From an uncultured Flavobacteriaceae bacterium (GTDB lineage Bacteria > Bacteroidota > Bacteroidia > Flavobacteriales > Flavobacteriaceae): DNA of 34,756 bases. Location of the stretch: NCBI GenBank assembly GCA_905479625.1, contig CAJQNF010000095.1, forward strand, positions 1-34,756, given 5' to 3'. A model generated the notes under the pieces. That model was not told the DNA's origin, did not search any database, and saw only the letters and a list, made by a program, of their open reading frames with translations. The position numbers and the translations under genes are program-made. Numbering within the stretch: the stretch's first letter is position 1; every line of letters begins with the position of its first letter. Shown piece after piece: positions 23,740-31,326 of this stretch.

Positions 23740-25161
23740 ATGAAAGTAGAACAATTATTCACAGGATGTCTGGCTGAAATGGCTTATTATGTTGAGTCAA
23801 ATGGAGAAGCTGCTGTTATTGATCCTCTTCGTGAGACCGAACCATATTTAAGAATGGCGGAGGCTGATAATGCTAAAATAAAATATGTTTTCTTAACTCA
23901 TTTTCATGCCGATTTTGTTTCCGGACAATATGACTTAGCGCAAAAAACCGGGGCGAAAATAATTTTTGGCCCAAATGCAACGGCTGAATATGACATATAC
24001 AATGCCAAGGATGGTGAAGAATTCCCTCTTGGGGAAGGTAAATTGACCTTATTACATACTCCCGGGCATACCATGGAATCTTCTTCTTATCTGATTACTG
24101 ATGGCGAAGGTAAAACGCCTTACGTATTGACCGGTGACTGCTTGTTTATAGGTGACGTTGGGAGACCAGATTTAGCTGTTAAACAAGGTAAACTAACAGA
24201 AAAAGATTTAGCTGGATTCTTATTTGATTCACTAAGGAACAAGATCATGACTCTTCCTGATGATATTATTGTATATCCAAATCATGGAGCAGGTTCTGCC
24301 TGTGGTAAAAATATGAGTAGTGAAACTTTCGATACCTTAGGAAATCAAAAGAAAACCAATTATGCACTTCGTGCAGATATGACAAAGGAGGAATTTATTA
24401 CCGAAGTGACCACAGGGTTAAAACCCCCGCCACAGTATTTTCCGAATAATGTTAGAATGAACAAAACGATCAATACAAGTATTGAAGACATCTTACATAA
24501 AGGAACAACGCCTCTTGATGCCGCTACTTTTAAAGAATTAAGTGAACAAAAAGATATTCTGGTTGTTGACACGCGTAGTAAAGAATTATACGCCGAAGAA
24601 GGAACGGTTCCGGGAGCTTGGTATATTGGGATCGATGGTAGTTTTGCACCTTGGGTTGGAGCACTTATCAAAGACATCAATCAAAAAATAATTTTTATTG
24701 CTGATAGTGAAAACAGGGTAAACGAAATTGTAACTCGATTCTCACGAGTGGGTTACGACAATACCATGGGTTATTTAGAAGGTGGAATGCCTAATTGGAA
24801 AAGTCATGGTTTTAAAGCAGACATGATTGGTTCAATATCTGCTCATTTATTTGCGGAAAAGTTGGCCAAAGGAGAAATGGAAAAACCTGTTGATGTACGT
24901 AAAGAATCAGAGTATTTATCGGAGCATGTTTTAGGAGTAGAAAATTTCTCCTTGGATTTTATTCATGATAATTTTGCTGAGATTGACACAGAAAAAGAAT
25001 ATTTTCTTCACTGTGCCAGTGGTTATCGTTCTCTGATAGCTGCCTCCATCTTCAAAGCTAACGGCGTAAAAAAAGTTACCGACGTTAGAGGTGGATTTAA
25101 AGATCTTAAGGAAACTGAAGCGCCTATGACAGATTATGTATGTCCTACCACATTATTATAA
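23740..25161 (+). CDS. Persulfide dioxygenase / rhodanese fusion (CstB-like: MBL, pseudo-rhodanese, rhodanese)
   Basis: Residues 1 to ~210 are a metallo-beta-lactamase-fold domain of the ETHE1/PDO type with mononuclear-iron ligands His54 (THFHAD), His110 (TPGHTMES) and Asp133 (TGDCLFIGDVGRPD). The usual last His of HxHxDH is Phe59, which fits one iron rather than two metals. Residues ~250-357 are a rhodanese fold whose catalytic position reads FIADSENRV, with no cysteine, so a pseudo-rhodanese. Residues ~365-470 are an active rhodanese with Cys425 (HCASGYRS). This order matches S. aureus CstB, which oxidises persulfide to sulfite and forms thiosulfate; Cys188 in GSACGK may match its MBL-domain cysteine. 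It has its own operator and promoter, and a strong terminator follows. Confidence 0.88.
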   Translation: MKVEQLFTGCLAEMAYYVESNGEAAVIDPLRETEPYLRMAEADNAKIKYVFLTHFHADFVSGQYDLAQKTGAKIIFGPNATAEYDIYNAKDGEEFPLGEGKLTLLHTPGHTMESSSYLITDGEGKTPYVLTGDCLFIGDVGRPDLAVKQGKLTEKDLAGFLFDSLRNKIMTLPDDIIVYPNHGAGSACGKNMSSETFDTLGNQKKTNYALRADMTKEEFITEVTTGLKPPPQYFPNNVRMNKTINTSIEDILHKGTTPLDAATFKELSEQKDILVVDTRSKELYAEEGTVPGAWYIGIDGSFAPWVGALIKDINQKIIFIADSENRVNEIVTRFSRVGYDNTMGYLEGGMPNWKSHGFKADMIGSISAHLFAEKLAKGEMEKPVDVRKESEYLSEHVLGVENFSLDFIHDNFAEIDTEKEYFLHCASGYRSLIAASIFKANGVKKVTDVRGGFKDLKETEAPMTDYVCPTTLL

Positions 25162-25180
25162 TATAGATTGATTAGCTATT

Positions 25181-25208
25181 AAAAAGGGAGTTTAGACTCC
25201 CTTTTTTT
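25181..25208 (+). terminator. Rho-independent terminator after the CstB-like gene
   Basis: A perfect 11-bp stem, AAAAAGGGAGT and ACTCCCTTTTT, with loop TTAG and a run of seven Ts. It starts 20 bp after the stop codon. Confidence 0.92.
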
Positions 25209-25246
25209 ATGTAACATTGTAATTGAAGAACACAAAAACTAAAAAA

Positions 25247-25666
25247 ATGAGAATACGAAGTTCAAAAATTGTATTGATCACGATGTTATGGATAAGCCTC
25301 GCATCATGTGGTCAAAAACAAAATGAGAAATCTTCAGATCAGGATTCAGCATCTAAAATTTCATTAATATCCCCAGAAGATTTGAACAAGGTAAACAAGG
25401 ATATCATTCTTATCGATGTCAGAACTCCAGGAGAATATGCCTCAGGCCATGTCGAAAATTCAGTCAATATTGATTTCAGAGCCAGTAACTTTAAGGAACT
25501 AATAGGAGAGCTTGACAAAAATCAGGATGTTTATGTTTATTGTAAGGTTGGCGGCAGAAGTGGAAGTGCTGCAAGGATGATGGAAGATATAGGCTTTAAA
25601 AAAGTTTATGACTTGAAAGGTGGGATTATTGCCTGGGAAAAAGACGGTTTTAAAACTGTTAAATAA
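25247..25666 (+). CDS. Rhodanese-like sulfurtransferase, lipoprotein
   Basis: A 139-residue single-domain rhodanese with an SPII signal (lipobox SLASC, Cys21), so probably periplasmic and lipid-anchored. The domain shows LIDVRTPGEYASGHVENSVN and the active-site loop YCKVGGRSGSA with Cys99. ATG 25247 is used; an in-frame TTG at 25223 would add only charged residues before the signal. It could bind or transfer persulfide sulfur outside the cytoplasm, complementing the cytoplasmic CstB-like protein. It follows a terminator and has no perfect operator, so it is likely transcribed separately. A haem lipoprotein gene begins 12 bp downstream. Confidence 0.87.
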   Translation: MRIRSSKIVLITMLWISLASCGQKQNEKSSDQDSASKISLISPEDLNKVNKDIILIDVRTPGEYASGHVENSVNIDFRASNFKELIGELDKNQDVYVYCKVGGRSGSAARMMEDIGFKKVYDLKGGIIAWEKDGFKTVK

Positions 25667-25678
25667 CAAATTAGCAAA

Positions 25679-26242
25679 GTGAAACGACATACTTTTCTTC
25701 TATTTTTATCGGTTATAATTTTTTCCTGTTCTGATACTTTGTCTAAGAAAGAAATTGAGCTCTTTACTGAACAAGGAAACCTAATCGCAAAAGGAACTTC
25801 TGAAGAACTTTCCGGAAAACTAATGGCCAAAATGAAAGAGGGTGGAATTCCATTGGCAGTGGAGTATTGTAATACTGCTGCCCTACCTCTCACATCAAAA
25901 ATATCAAAAGAAGAACATGTGAGTATCAAGCGTACTTCAATTAAAGTCAGAAATCCTTTAAATACCGCCAATAAAGAAGAGATTCAGATCATAAATAAAT
26001 TCTTATCAATGATTGACCGGAATGTTCCACCAAAGCCTTTAGTCAAATTGGATCTATCAGGAAACCCCCATTATTATGCTCCAATTTTCGTCGACTCAAA
26101 GTGTCTTATCTGTCATGGAACTCCTGACAAAGAACTATCCAGAAAAGCTGACTCAATTATCAAAACATATTATCCAGAAGACCTGGCGACTGGTTTTAAA
26201 GAAGGCGACCTAAGAGGCATATGGAGTATTTCTTTTCCCTAG
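25679..26242 (+). CDS. Tll0287-like (DUF3365) c-type haem lipoprotein, GTG start
   Basis: A 187-residue exported protein with a lipobox FSC at Cys17 and a single haem c motif CLICH (Cys142, Cys145, His146). The family (Tll0287-like, DUF3365) has a PAS-like fold and binds one haem; its role is usually redox or small-molecule sensing, and it is not well defined. The segments MKEGGIPLAVEYCNTAA and RNPLNTANKEE are typical. GTG at 25679 is the only start that keeps the signal. It is 12 bp after the rhodanese lipoprotein, so probably in one operon, suggesting a periplasmic sulfur or electron-transfer role (inference). Confidence 0.82.
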   Translation: MKRHTFLLFLSVIIFSCSDTLSKKEIELFTEQGNLIAKGTSEELSGKLMAKMKEGGIPLAVEYCNTAALPLTSKISKEEHVSIKRTSIKVRNPLNTANKEEIQIINKFLSMIDRNVPPKPLVKLDLSGNPHYYAPIFVDSKCLICHGTPDKELSRKADSIIKTYYPEDLATGFKEGDLRGIWSISFP

Positions 26243-26269
26243 TCATACTTCATATACCAGATATATTGG

Positions 26270-28453
26270 TTAAAATTTGAGGTTGATACCCAATAGAAAA
26301 TTGATTTCTGCCTGAGGATAATACCCTGCTCCTGTTATTGTTGTCACCTGATCAGGATCTGTCCAGGTATCGTCATAGGTGTAGAAATAACCATTAGAAA
26401 CATATTTAACGTTGAACAGGTTGTTCACCAAACCACTAAACACGATAGACTTCAATAATTTATTTGTGGTAATTTCATAGCTTACATGTAAATCGTTTAC
26501 AAAATACGCGTCAAGTTTAGACGCTTCCAATTCAATATTACTCATATATTGGACTCCGACATATTTAGAGAGTAAACTAATTTGCAAATTTTTCAAGGGT
26601 TCATATCTAATATTGCTGCCGGCGATAAAATCGGGTGAAAATGAGAGATTTGTATTCCCAAAATTTGTCAGTTCACCATCGAATTTATAATATTTGTCTA
26701 TATTCTTGTTCGTACTAATTGCCAAATTTGGCTGCCAGCTAAATTTTTCATTGAATCGAATCACAGCATCAATTTCTAAACCTAGTCTGTAACTTTTTCC
26801 AATATTATCGGCAATAGGATTCCCAACATTATCAATATTTCCAGTTAAAACCAATTGATCCACATAATTCATATAATACACATTGGTTTTCAATCTAAAA
26901 TTCTCCGAATTATAATTCCATCCCAATTCAAAATCATCCAAAGACTCCGGTTTCACCTCACTATTCGCTAAATAATCAGCTCTCTTTGGTTCTTTATGTC
27001 CTTTAGCATAAGACAAAAAGAAACTACTTTTATCAAGAAAATAACTCACTCCAAATTTTGGATTAAAGAAATTATTCTGATCCTTCAATCCGATGGCAAC
27101 GGGCCCTTCATCAATTCCATCTACTTCATAATTTACATACCTGTATTGCAAGTCACCAAAAAGGCTCCAATTGTCATTTAAGGAATAATCGGCTTTGGCA
27201 TAGATATTAAAATCTGTCTTTTTTCCGGTGTTATCATAAAACTTCTGATTGGTTCTTTCACTGCCGTATTTGGCCCATATCACCTCACCAAAATGATCAC
27301 CATCGTATTCATTGAAAGCACCTCCAATGATCACATTTACCTTATCAAAATTCTTTAAAACCGAAAAAGTTGTCCCATAAAAATGATTGTCTAACCATTT
27401 TCTTTGCACCAGATCGGTAGCATTGATTTCCTCACCATCTATATTAATTGGGTCAAAACCATACACCGAAAAATCGGCGTCATTCTCATATTGCTCATAA
27501 AATCCTCTTCCGTATGTATAGTGAAAAGCTAAGTTTCCCGTCCAGTCATTTCCAAAATCATGATTCACATGTAATTGGTAATGGTCCTGTTTATAATCAT
27601 CTACCTGATTATCATAAAAGCCGGTCAAATCACCGTTTTCGTCGTAGATTTCACCCGCTGGATTGTATTTTCTGTTCGTCTCTAGTGTCTGCTCATCAAT
27701 ACCATACCAGGCTTGATAGGTAACTTCATGTCCGCCAAAAGCTATGGCTTTTATCAAGGTTTTTTCACTGAAAATACTGGCTGAAAGGTATACTGATCTA
27801 AGATCGGCAGAAGCTCTGTCTATATACCCATCCGATTGAATAGTTGATATCCTCCCTGTAAACTCAGACTTAAACTTGCCTTCACCACCAATAATACCAG
27901 ATCCAAACTGTATATTGGCTTTAAGCGTATTAAATGATCCTCCCGAAAAGCCAAGCTCACCATAAGCCTCCTCTTGTATTCCATTTGTAGAAAGACTTAA
28001 ACTTGCGCCAAAAGCACCGGCACCATTGGTAGAAGAGCCCACTCCTCTTTGTAATTGCATACTCTGAGTGGAACTGGCAAAATCTGGCAGGTTGACCCAA
28101 AATACACCATGTGATTCACTGTCGTTTAGCGGGATTCCGTTAATCGTTACATTTACCCTCGTGGCATCACTCCCTCGAACCCTTATTCCTGTGTATCCAA
28201 TACCGTTACCAGCATCAGAAGTAGACACCACATTCGGTAAAAAGTTTAATAGAACAGGGATGTCCTGGCCCAGGTTTCTTGATTCAATTTCTTCCTTGGT
28301 GATGTTGCTATTTACAAACGGAGCCTTTTCATCTACTCTGGTTGCTTTGACCAATACCTCATCTAAGTTAATCGTATCATTTAAAATACTTTTTTCCTGT
28401 GCATAACCTGAAAAGCAGGCACACAAAATGAAAATAACAGTAAACTGTTTCAT
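26270..28453 (-). CDS. TonB-dependent outer-membrane receptor (predicted thiamine uptake)
   Basis: A 727-residue receptor with a signal peptide (cleavage near GYAQ-EK), a TonB-box-like LDEVLVKATR, and a plug domain with VRGSDATRVNVTINGIPLNDSESHG (about residues 90-115). It ends in a beta-barrel with a C-terminal aromatic signature (FLLGINLKF). No SusD partner or carboxypeptidase-like N-terminal domain is present. The leader holds a TPP riboswitch (28548-28626), so the ligand is very probably thiamine or a precursor. Genes for a thiamine-binding protein and PnuT lie just upstream on the same strand. It is convergent with the haem lipoprotein gene, only 27 bp away. Confidence 0.92.
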   Translation of the reverse strand: MKQFTVIFILCACFSGYAQEKSILNDTINLDEVLVKATRVDEKAPFVNSNITKEEIESRNLGQDIPVLLNFLPNVVSTSDAGNGIGYTGIRVRGSDATRVNVTINGIPLNDSESHGVFWVNLPDFASSTQSMQLQRGVGSSTNGAGAFGASLSLSTNGIQEEAYGELGFSGGSFNTLKANIQFGSGIIGGEGKFKSEFTGRISTIQSDGYIDRASADLRSVYLSASIFSEKTLIKAIAFGGHEVTYQAWYGIDEQTLETNRKYNPAGEIYDENGDLTGFYDNQVDDYKQDHYQLHVNHDFGNDWTGNLAFHYTYGRGFYEQYENDADFSVYGFDPINIDGEEINATDLVQRKWLDNHFYGTTFSVLKNFDKVNVIIGGAFNEYDGDHFGEVIWAKYGSERTNQKFYDNTGKKTDFNIYAKADYSLNDNWSLFGDLQYRYVNYEVDGIDEGPVAIGLKDQNNFFNPKFGVSYFLDKSSFFLSYAKGHKEPKRADYLANSEVKPESLDDFELGWNYNSENFRLKTNVYYMNYVDQLVLTGNIDNVGNPIADNIGKSYRLGLEIDAVIRFNEKFSWQPNLAISTNKNIDKYYKFDGELTNFGNTNLSFSPDFIAGSNIRYEPLKNLQISLLSKYVGVQYMSNIELEASKLDAYFVNDLHVSYEITTNKLLKSIVFSGLVNNLFNVKYVSNGYFYTYDDTWTDPDQVTTITGAGYYPQAEINFLLGINLKF

Positions 28454-28526
28454 TTTCTTTCCCTTATGGGATGTTTTAATTAATGAAAATCGAATTAAAG
28501 AGGTGAAATCCGAATCGAAATACTTA

Positions 28527-28550
28527 GATTTTCAGTTATCCTTGAAAATC
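28527..28550 (-). promoter_or_regulatory. Hairpin after the TPP aptamer, possible expression platform
   Basis: On the minus strand GATTTTCA pairs perfectly with TGAAAATC across an 8-nt loop. The 5' arm shares three bases with the 3' strand of the aptamer P1 helix, so the two could compete. No T-run follows, so translation control or a weak attenuator is more likely than a standard terminator. Confidence 0.5.
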
Positions 28551-28626
28551 TTATCCCTAAACAGCATTATCCGTTCTAGGTTCAATGGGTTTAATCTCAG
28601 CCTGTATTGGGCACCCCTTATAAGAT
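28548..28626 (-). ncRNA. TPP riboswitch (THI element)
   Basis: On the minus strand the conserved core is in order: GGGGTGCCC, CTGAGA (28595-28600), AAACCC, TTGAACCTA, then GGATAATGC. A 7-bp P1 helix (ATCTTAT at 28620-28626 with ATAAGAT at 28548-28554) closes the aptamer. It lies between arfB and the TonB-dependent receptor, about 95 nt before the receptor ATG. Binding of thiamine pyrophosphate would switch the receptor off. Confidence 0.95.
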
Positions 28627-28676
28627 CGTTGCAAATGTAAACAACAATTGGGAATTAAAAAATCAAAACCTGATTA

Positions 28677-29081
28677 TTAATCTAGTTTGGGTTTTTGACG
28701 AAGTGTTTTTTTGAGACCTCGCTTTTTCTTGGCTTCCATTCGCCTTGCCTTTTCCAATTTTCTCACCTTGGTAGGGATCCTTATTTTGTCCTTTTTCAAA
28801 GCGGCTTCAAGCAATACTAATAATCTGTTTGTAACGATTTGTTTATTTTTATGCTGACTTCTACTCTCGTCACAAGTCAACATCAATTGGTTTTTCTTAT
28901 TTAATTTAGATGAAAGTTTATCGAATAATCTCATCTTTTCCTTTTCAGAAAGGGCCTGTGAATTTTCAATATCAATAAGTACGATAACTTTAGACGAAAC
29001 TTTATTTGCATGCTGCCCACCTGGTCCGCCAGATCTTACTGCAGAGAATTCAAGTTCTTTTTGAAGTATTTCTTTATCCAT
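28677..29081 (-). CDS. arfB: Peptidyl-tRNA hydrolase ArfB (ribosome rescue)
   Basis: ArfB (YaeJ) rescues ribosomes stalled at the ends of broken mRNAs by hydrolysing peptidyl-tRNA. The catalytic GGQ motif is in SGGPGGQHANKVSSKV near residue 20. The basic C-terminal tail (KKKRGLKKTLRQK) is the part that enters the empty mRNA channel. At 134 residues its length is normal. It follows the NadR-like gene by 36 bp and precedes the TPP riboswitch. Confidence 0.95.
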   Translation of the reverse strand: MDKEILQKELEFSAVRSGGPGGQHANKVSSKVIVLIDIENSQALSEKEKMRLFDKLSSKLNKKNQLMLTCDESRSQHKNKQIVTNRLLVLLEAALKKDKIRIPTKVRKLEKARRMEAKKKRGLKKTLRQKPKLD

Positions 29082-29117
29082 ATTTCCTGATCAAGAAGTT
29101 TTCCTTTGATTCAAAAG

Positions 29118-29714
29118 TTACAAACTTTTGGAATAGGAATTCAAATCACCCCTTTCATCCAATAATTTATCAATGGCACTGATGGCAACCTTCAATCGGT
29201 TTTTTATACTTCCATTTAACTTTATATAAGGCTTTTTATACTTGATAAGAGCAGTCTCAAAAGCTTTATACATTTCTTCCCTTTGTTCGGGTCGATCTCT
29301 TAGGTCATCAGCTTCCCATGGGGTATCAATATTGGTCAACAAATAAAGATCATATTGATTCTTAAGCGCATATTTATCCAGATTAGGATGCACAAACCCT
29401 CCATAATATTCTTCAGAATATACCTTTGTCTCCAATAAATCAGTATCACAAATTAGAATCTTATCTGCCTTTAAAGCAAGCTTATTCTCAAGCGCAATTT
29501 GACCTTTGGCGATTGGTATCAGATCGGCATCTTCACAGGTTTTTCTCTCATTATTCCATTTTTCCTGTAAATACTCTCTTGCATATTCAGCTACCCAAAC
29601 TGTATTATAGTGTTTGGCCAATAGCTCTGACATCGTCGTTTTACCCGTTGATTCAGGCCCAAATAATACTATTTTAACCAAATTTATTGGTGACTGCTCA
29701 AGTGCTTTTTCCAT
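29118..29714 (-). CDS. NadR-like P-loop kinase (nicotinamide riboside kinase-type; possible thiamine-pathway kinase)
   Basis: A 198-residue P-loop ATPase resembling the kinase domain of NadR. It has FGPESTGKTTMSELLA (Walker A), WVAEYAREYL, ILICDTDLLETKVYSEEYYG, and RDRPEQREEMYKAF in the lid region. The nucleotidyltransferase domain of NadR is missing. In NadR the kinase phosphorylates nicotinamide riboside. Here the gene overlaps pnuC by 31 bp and sits with a thiamine-binding protein and a TPP-controlled receptor, so a vitamin kinase in thiamine salvage is a reasonable alternative. ATG 29714 is chosen because upstream in-frame sequence lies within pnuC and carries no domain. Confidence 0.82.
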   Translation of the reverse strand: MEKALEQSPINLVKIVLFGPESTGKTTMSELLAKHYNTVWVAEYAREYLQEKWNNERKTCEDADLIPIAKGQIALENKLALKADKILICDTDLLETKVYSEEYYGGFVHPNLDKYALKNQYDLYLLTNIDTPWEADDLRDRPEQREEMYKAFETALIKYKKPYIKLNGSIKNRLKVAISAIDKLLDERGDLNSYSKSL

Positions 29715-30307
29715 GCGATATATCCATAAATTGCGATAAATGTAAATCCTAAATACTGAAAACTGGTAAAGGCCAGCCCTTTGTATAAATACAAGGGTAC
29801 TGATATGATATCTCCCAAGATCCAATAGATCCAGTTTTCAATTTTTCTTTTTGCCATAAGCCACATTCCAACAAAGAATATAGCTGTTGTGATTGTATCC
29901 ACATAAGCTGTCCAACTAGTCCATTTATCATTGTAATAATACACAATAAATACAAAAACGATAGTCGCAAAAAATATGAAAACTGATTGTTTCTTTTCCA
30001 GGCTATTCGTTCTGCTTATAGGGGTAACATGTGATGCATCAATTTTTCTAGTCCAAATATACCAGCCATAAACACTCATGGCAAAATAATAGGCATTGAT
30101 CATCATGTCTCCCAGCAGTCCCCATTTAAATAATAAATACACAAAAATAGAAGTACTGATCATTCCGGTGGGAAAGACAAGAATCTTATTTTGTTTGGAA
30201 TACCAAACTGACAAAAATCCAAAAATAACGGCGATGATCTCCAAAACGATATCGAGGGTCTGATAATCCTGATATTGCTCGAACAAGTAATTAATAATCT
30301 GGTGCAT
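29684..30307 (-). CDS. pnuT: PnuC-family vitamin transporter, predicted thiamine-specific (PnuT)
   Basis: A 207-residue inner-membrane protein with about seven helices and the PnuC-family pattern (FGFLSVWYSKQNKILVFPTG, NAYYFAMSVYGWYIW, and the C-terminal YLGFTFIAIYGYIAWKKH). PnuC proteins move nicotinamide riboside, PnuT thiamine and PnuX riboflavin by facilitated diffusion with metabolic trapping. Thiamine is inferred from the overlapping upstream gene for an MTH1187-type thiamine-binding protein and the TPP riboswitch downstream. Its 3' end overlaps the NadR-like kinase, which could trap the substrate. Nicotinamide riboside remains the alternative. Confidence 0.82.
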   Translation of the reverse strand: MHQIINYLFEQYQDYQTLDIVLEIIAVIFGFLSVWYSKQNKILVFPTGMISTSIFVYLLFKWGLLGDMMINAYYFAMSVYGWYIWTRKIDASHVTPISRTNSLEKKQSVFIFFATIVFVFIVYYYNDKWTSWTAYVDTITTAIFFVGMWLMAKRKIENWIYWILGDIISVPLYLYKGLAFTSFQYLGFTFIAIYGYIAWKKHLSSHQ

Positions 30308-30551
30308 GGTGACTTCTGTCGTCAGTGACGATCTTTAAAATAAAAACGCAATTCTTTTCATTGAGAAGTGAGCTGTGAATATTTGAATTTACAAAAGCCA
30401 TTACCTCCTCGTAAGGCCCAAATATTTGTGTGCTTAGACCATTTTCCTCTATGTGAAAGGATGAAGTTCTCAATGCCTTAATAAAGGCTATGATGGGCTC
30501 CTCAAAGTCCTTATGCAAAGGATACATAGATATATCAACAGATATGTTCAT
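30291..30551 (-). CDS. MTH1187/YkoF-type thiamine-binding protein
   Basis: An 86-residue ferredoxin-like-fold protein of the DUF77 family (thiamine-binding, as in MTH1187 and YkoF). Visible features are the N-terminal strand VDISMYPL, the helix FEEPIIAFIKAL, and the LSTQIFGPYEEVMAFV segment common in the family. It overlaps the GGGP synthase gene by 17 bp at its start and pnuT by 17 bp at its end, so translation is probably coupled. It may store or deliver thiamine or HMP in the cytoplasm. Confidence 0.82.
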   Translation of the reverse strand: MNISVDISMYPLHKDFEEPIIAFIKALRTSSFHIEENGLSTQIFGPYEEVMAFVNSNIHSSLLNEKNCVFILKIVTDDRSHHAPDY

Positions 30552-31269
30552 TTTTCATGATTTTAGTGAGGAAATTACTGTTTTCTTCAAAAGCCGTTCC
30601 TATGACAACAACATCTGCCCCATTTTTATAAGCCTCAAGTAGTTCATTTTTTGATCTGATCCCACCTCCTACTATAAGCGGAATATTCACGTTCTTTCTA
30701 ACTGAATTGATCACCGAAGGTTTCACCGGGTTCAGCGCGCCGCTGCCTGCTTCAAGATAAATTAATTTATTGCCCATGTACATCCCTGCCATTGCCGTTT
30801 GCGTGATTTTATCAATATTATTCGCTAAAATGGGCTTGGTTTCACTGACTCTCTGCACAGCCGTTTCTTTACCTCCGTCGATGAGTATATATCCGGTAGG
30901 TATTACCTCAAGTTCGGATCTCTGCAGATATGGAACCGCTTTGACTTGCTGATTGATCAAATACTCAGGATTCCTTCCTGATATGAGTGACAAAAATAAA
31001 ATGGCATCAGCATGCGAAGTGATCTGTTGGTAATTTCCTGGGAATAATACGACGGGAAGAGATGTGAGCTCTCTTATTTTTAATACCAGTTCGTCAGTCT
31101 CTTTGTCTTCAACGCTACTGCCTCCTACAAAAATAAAATCGACTGCTGAAGTATTGATCTTGGTCATTATTTTAACAATGGATTCATCATTCATCTTATC
31201 AGGGTCCAATAGAATGGCCAGAAGCTTTCTTCCTTCATTCATTGCCGATAAAAAAAGCTCATAAATCAT
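30535..31269 (-). CDS. Geranylgeranylglyceryl phosphate synthase (bacterial group II type)
   Basis: A 244-residue TIM-barrel prenyltransferase of the GGGPS/PcrB family, joining a polyprenyl diphosphate to glycerol-1-phosphate. Motifs are LLDPDKMND (N-terminal), VGGSSVEDKETDELV, LFPGNYQQI, YLEAGSGALNPV (GPS-binding) and VGGGIRSKNELLEAYKNGADVVVIGTA. Such enzymes occur in many Bacteroidota, where the ether-lipid product has an unsettled role. It is codirectional with the PPTase gene 57 bp upstream and overlaps the thiamine-binding gene. Confidence 0.93.
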   Translation of the reverse strand: MIYELFLSAMNEGRKLLAILLDPDKMNDESIVKIMTKINTSAVDFIFVGGSSVEDKETDELVLKIRELTSLPVVLFPGNYQQITSHADAILFLSLISGRNPEYLINQQVKAVPYLQRSELEVIPTGYILIDGGKETAVQRVSETKPILANNIDKITQTAMAGMYMGNKLIYLEAGSGALNPVKPSVINSVRKNVNIPLIVGGGIRSKNELLEAYKNGADVVVIGTAFEENSNFLTKIMKNEHIC

Positions 31270-31326
31270 GACTACTGTAACTTACTTTTAAAGAATATTC
31301 CTGTTAATCAACGTTGAATTCTTCCG

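Noticed and set aside
25212-25225. Possible fourth operator before the rhodanese lipoprotein (GTAAC followed by ATTGTAATT)
   Set aside because: Only the left half-site matches; the right half matches at no more than three of five bases even with altered spacing, and there is no TAnnTTTG box 32 bp downstream.
25606-25971. Open frame of 121 codons on the minus strand across the rhodanese and haem lipoprotein genes
   Set aside because: Both plus-strand genes have clear signals and motifs; the antisense frame has none.
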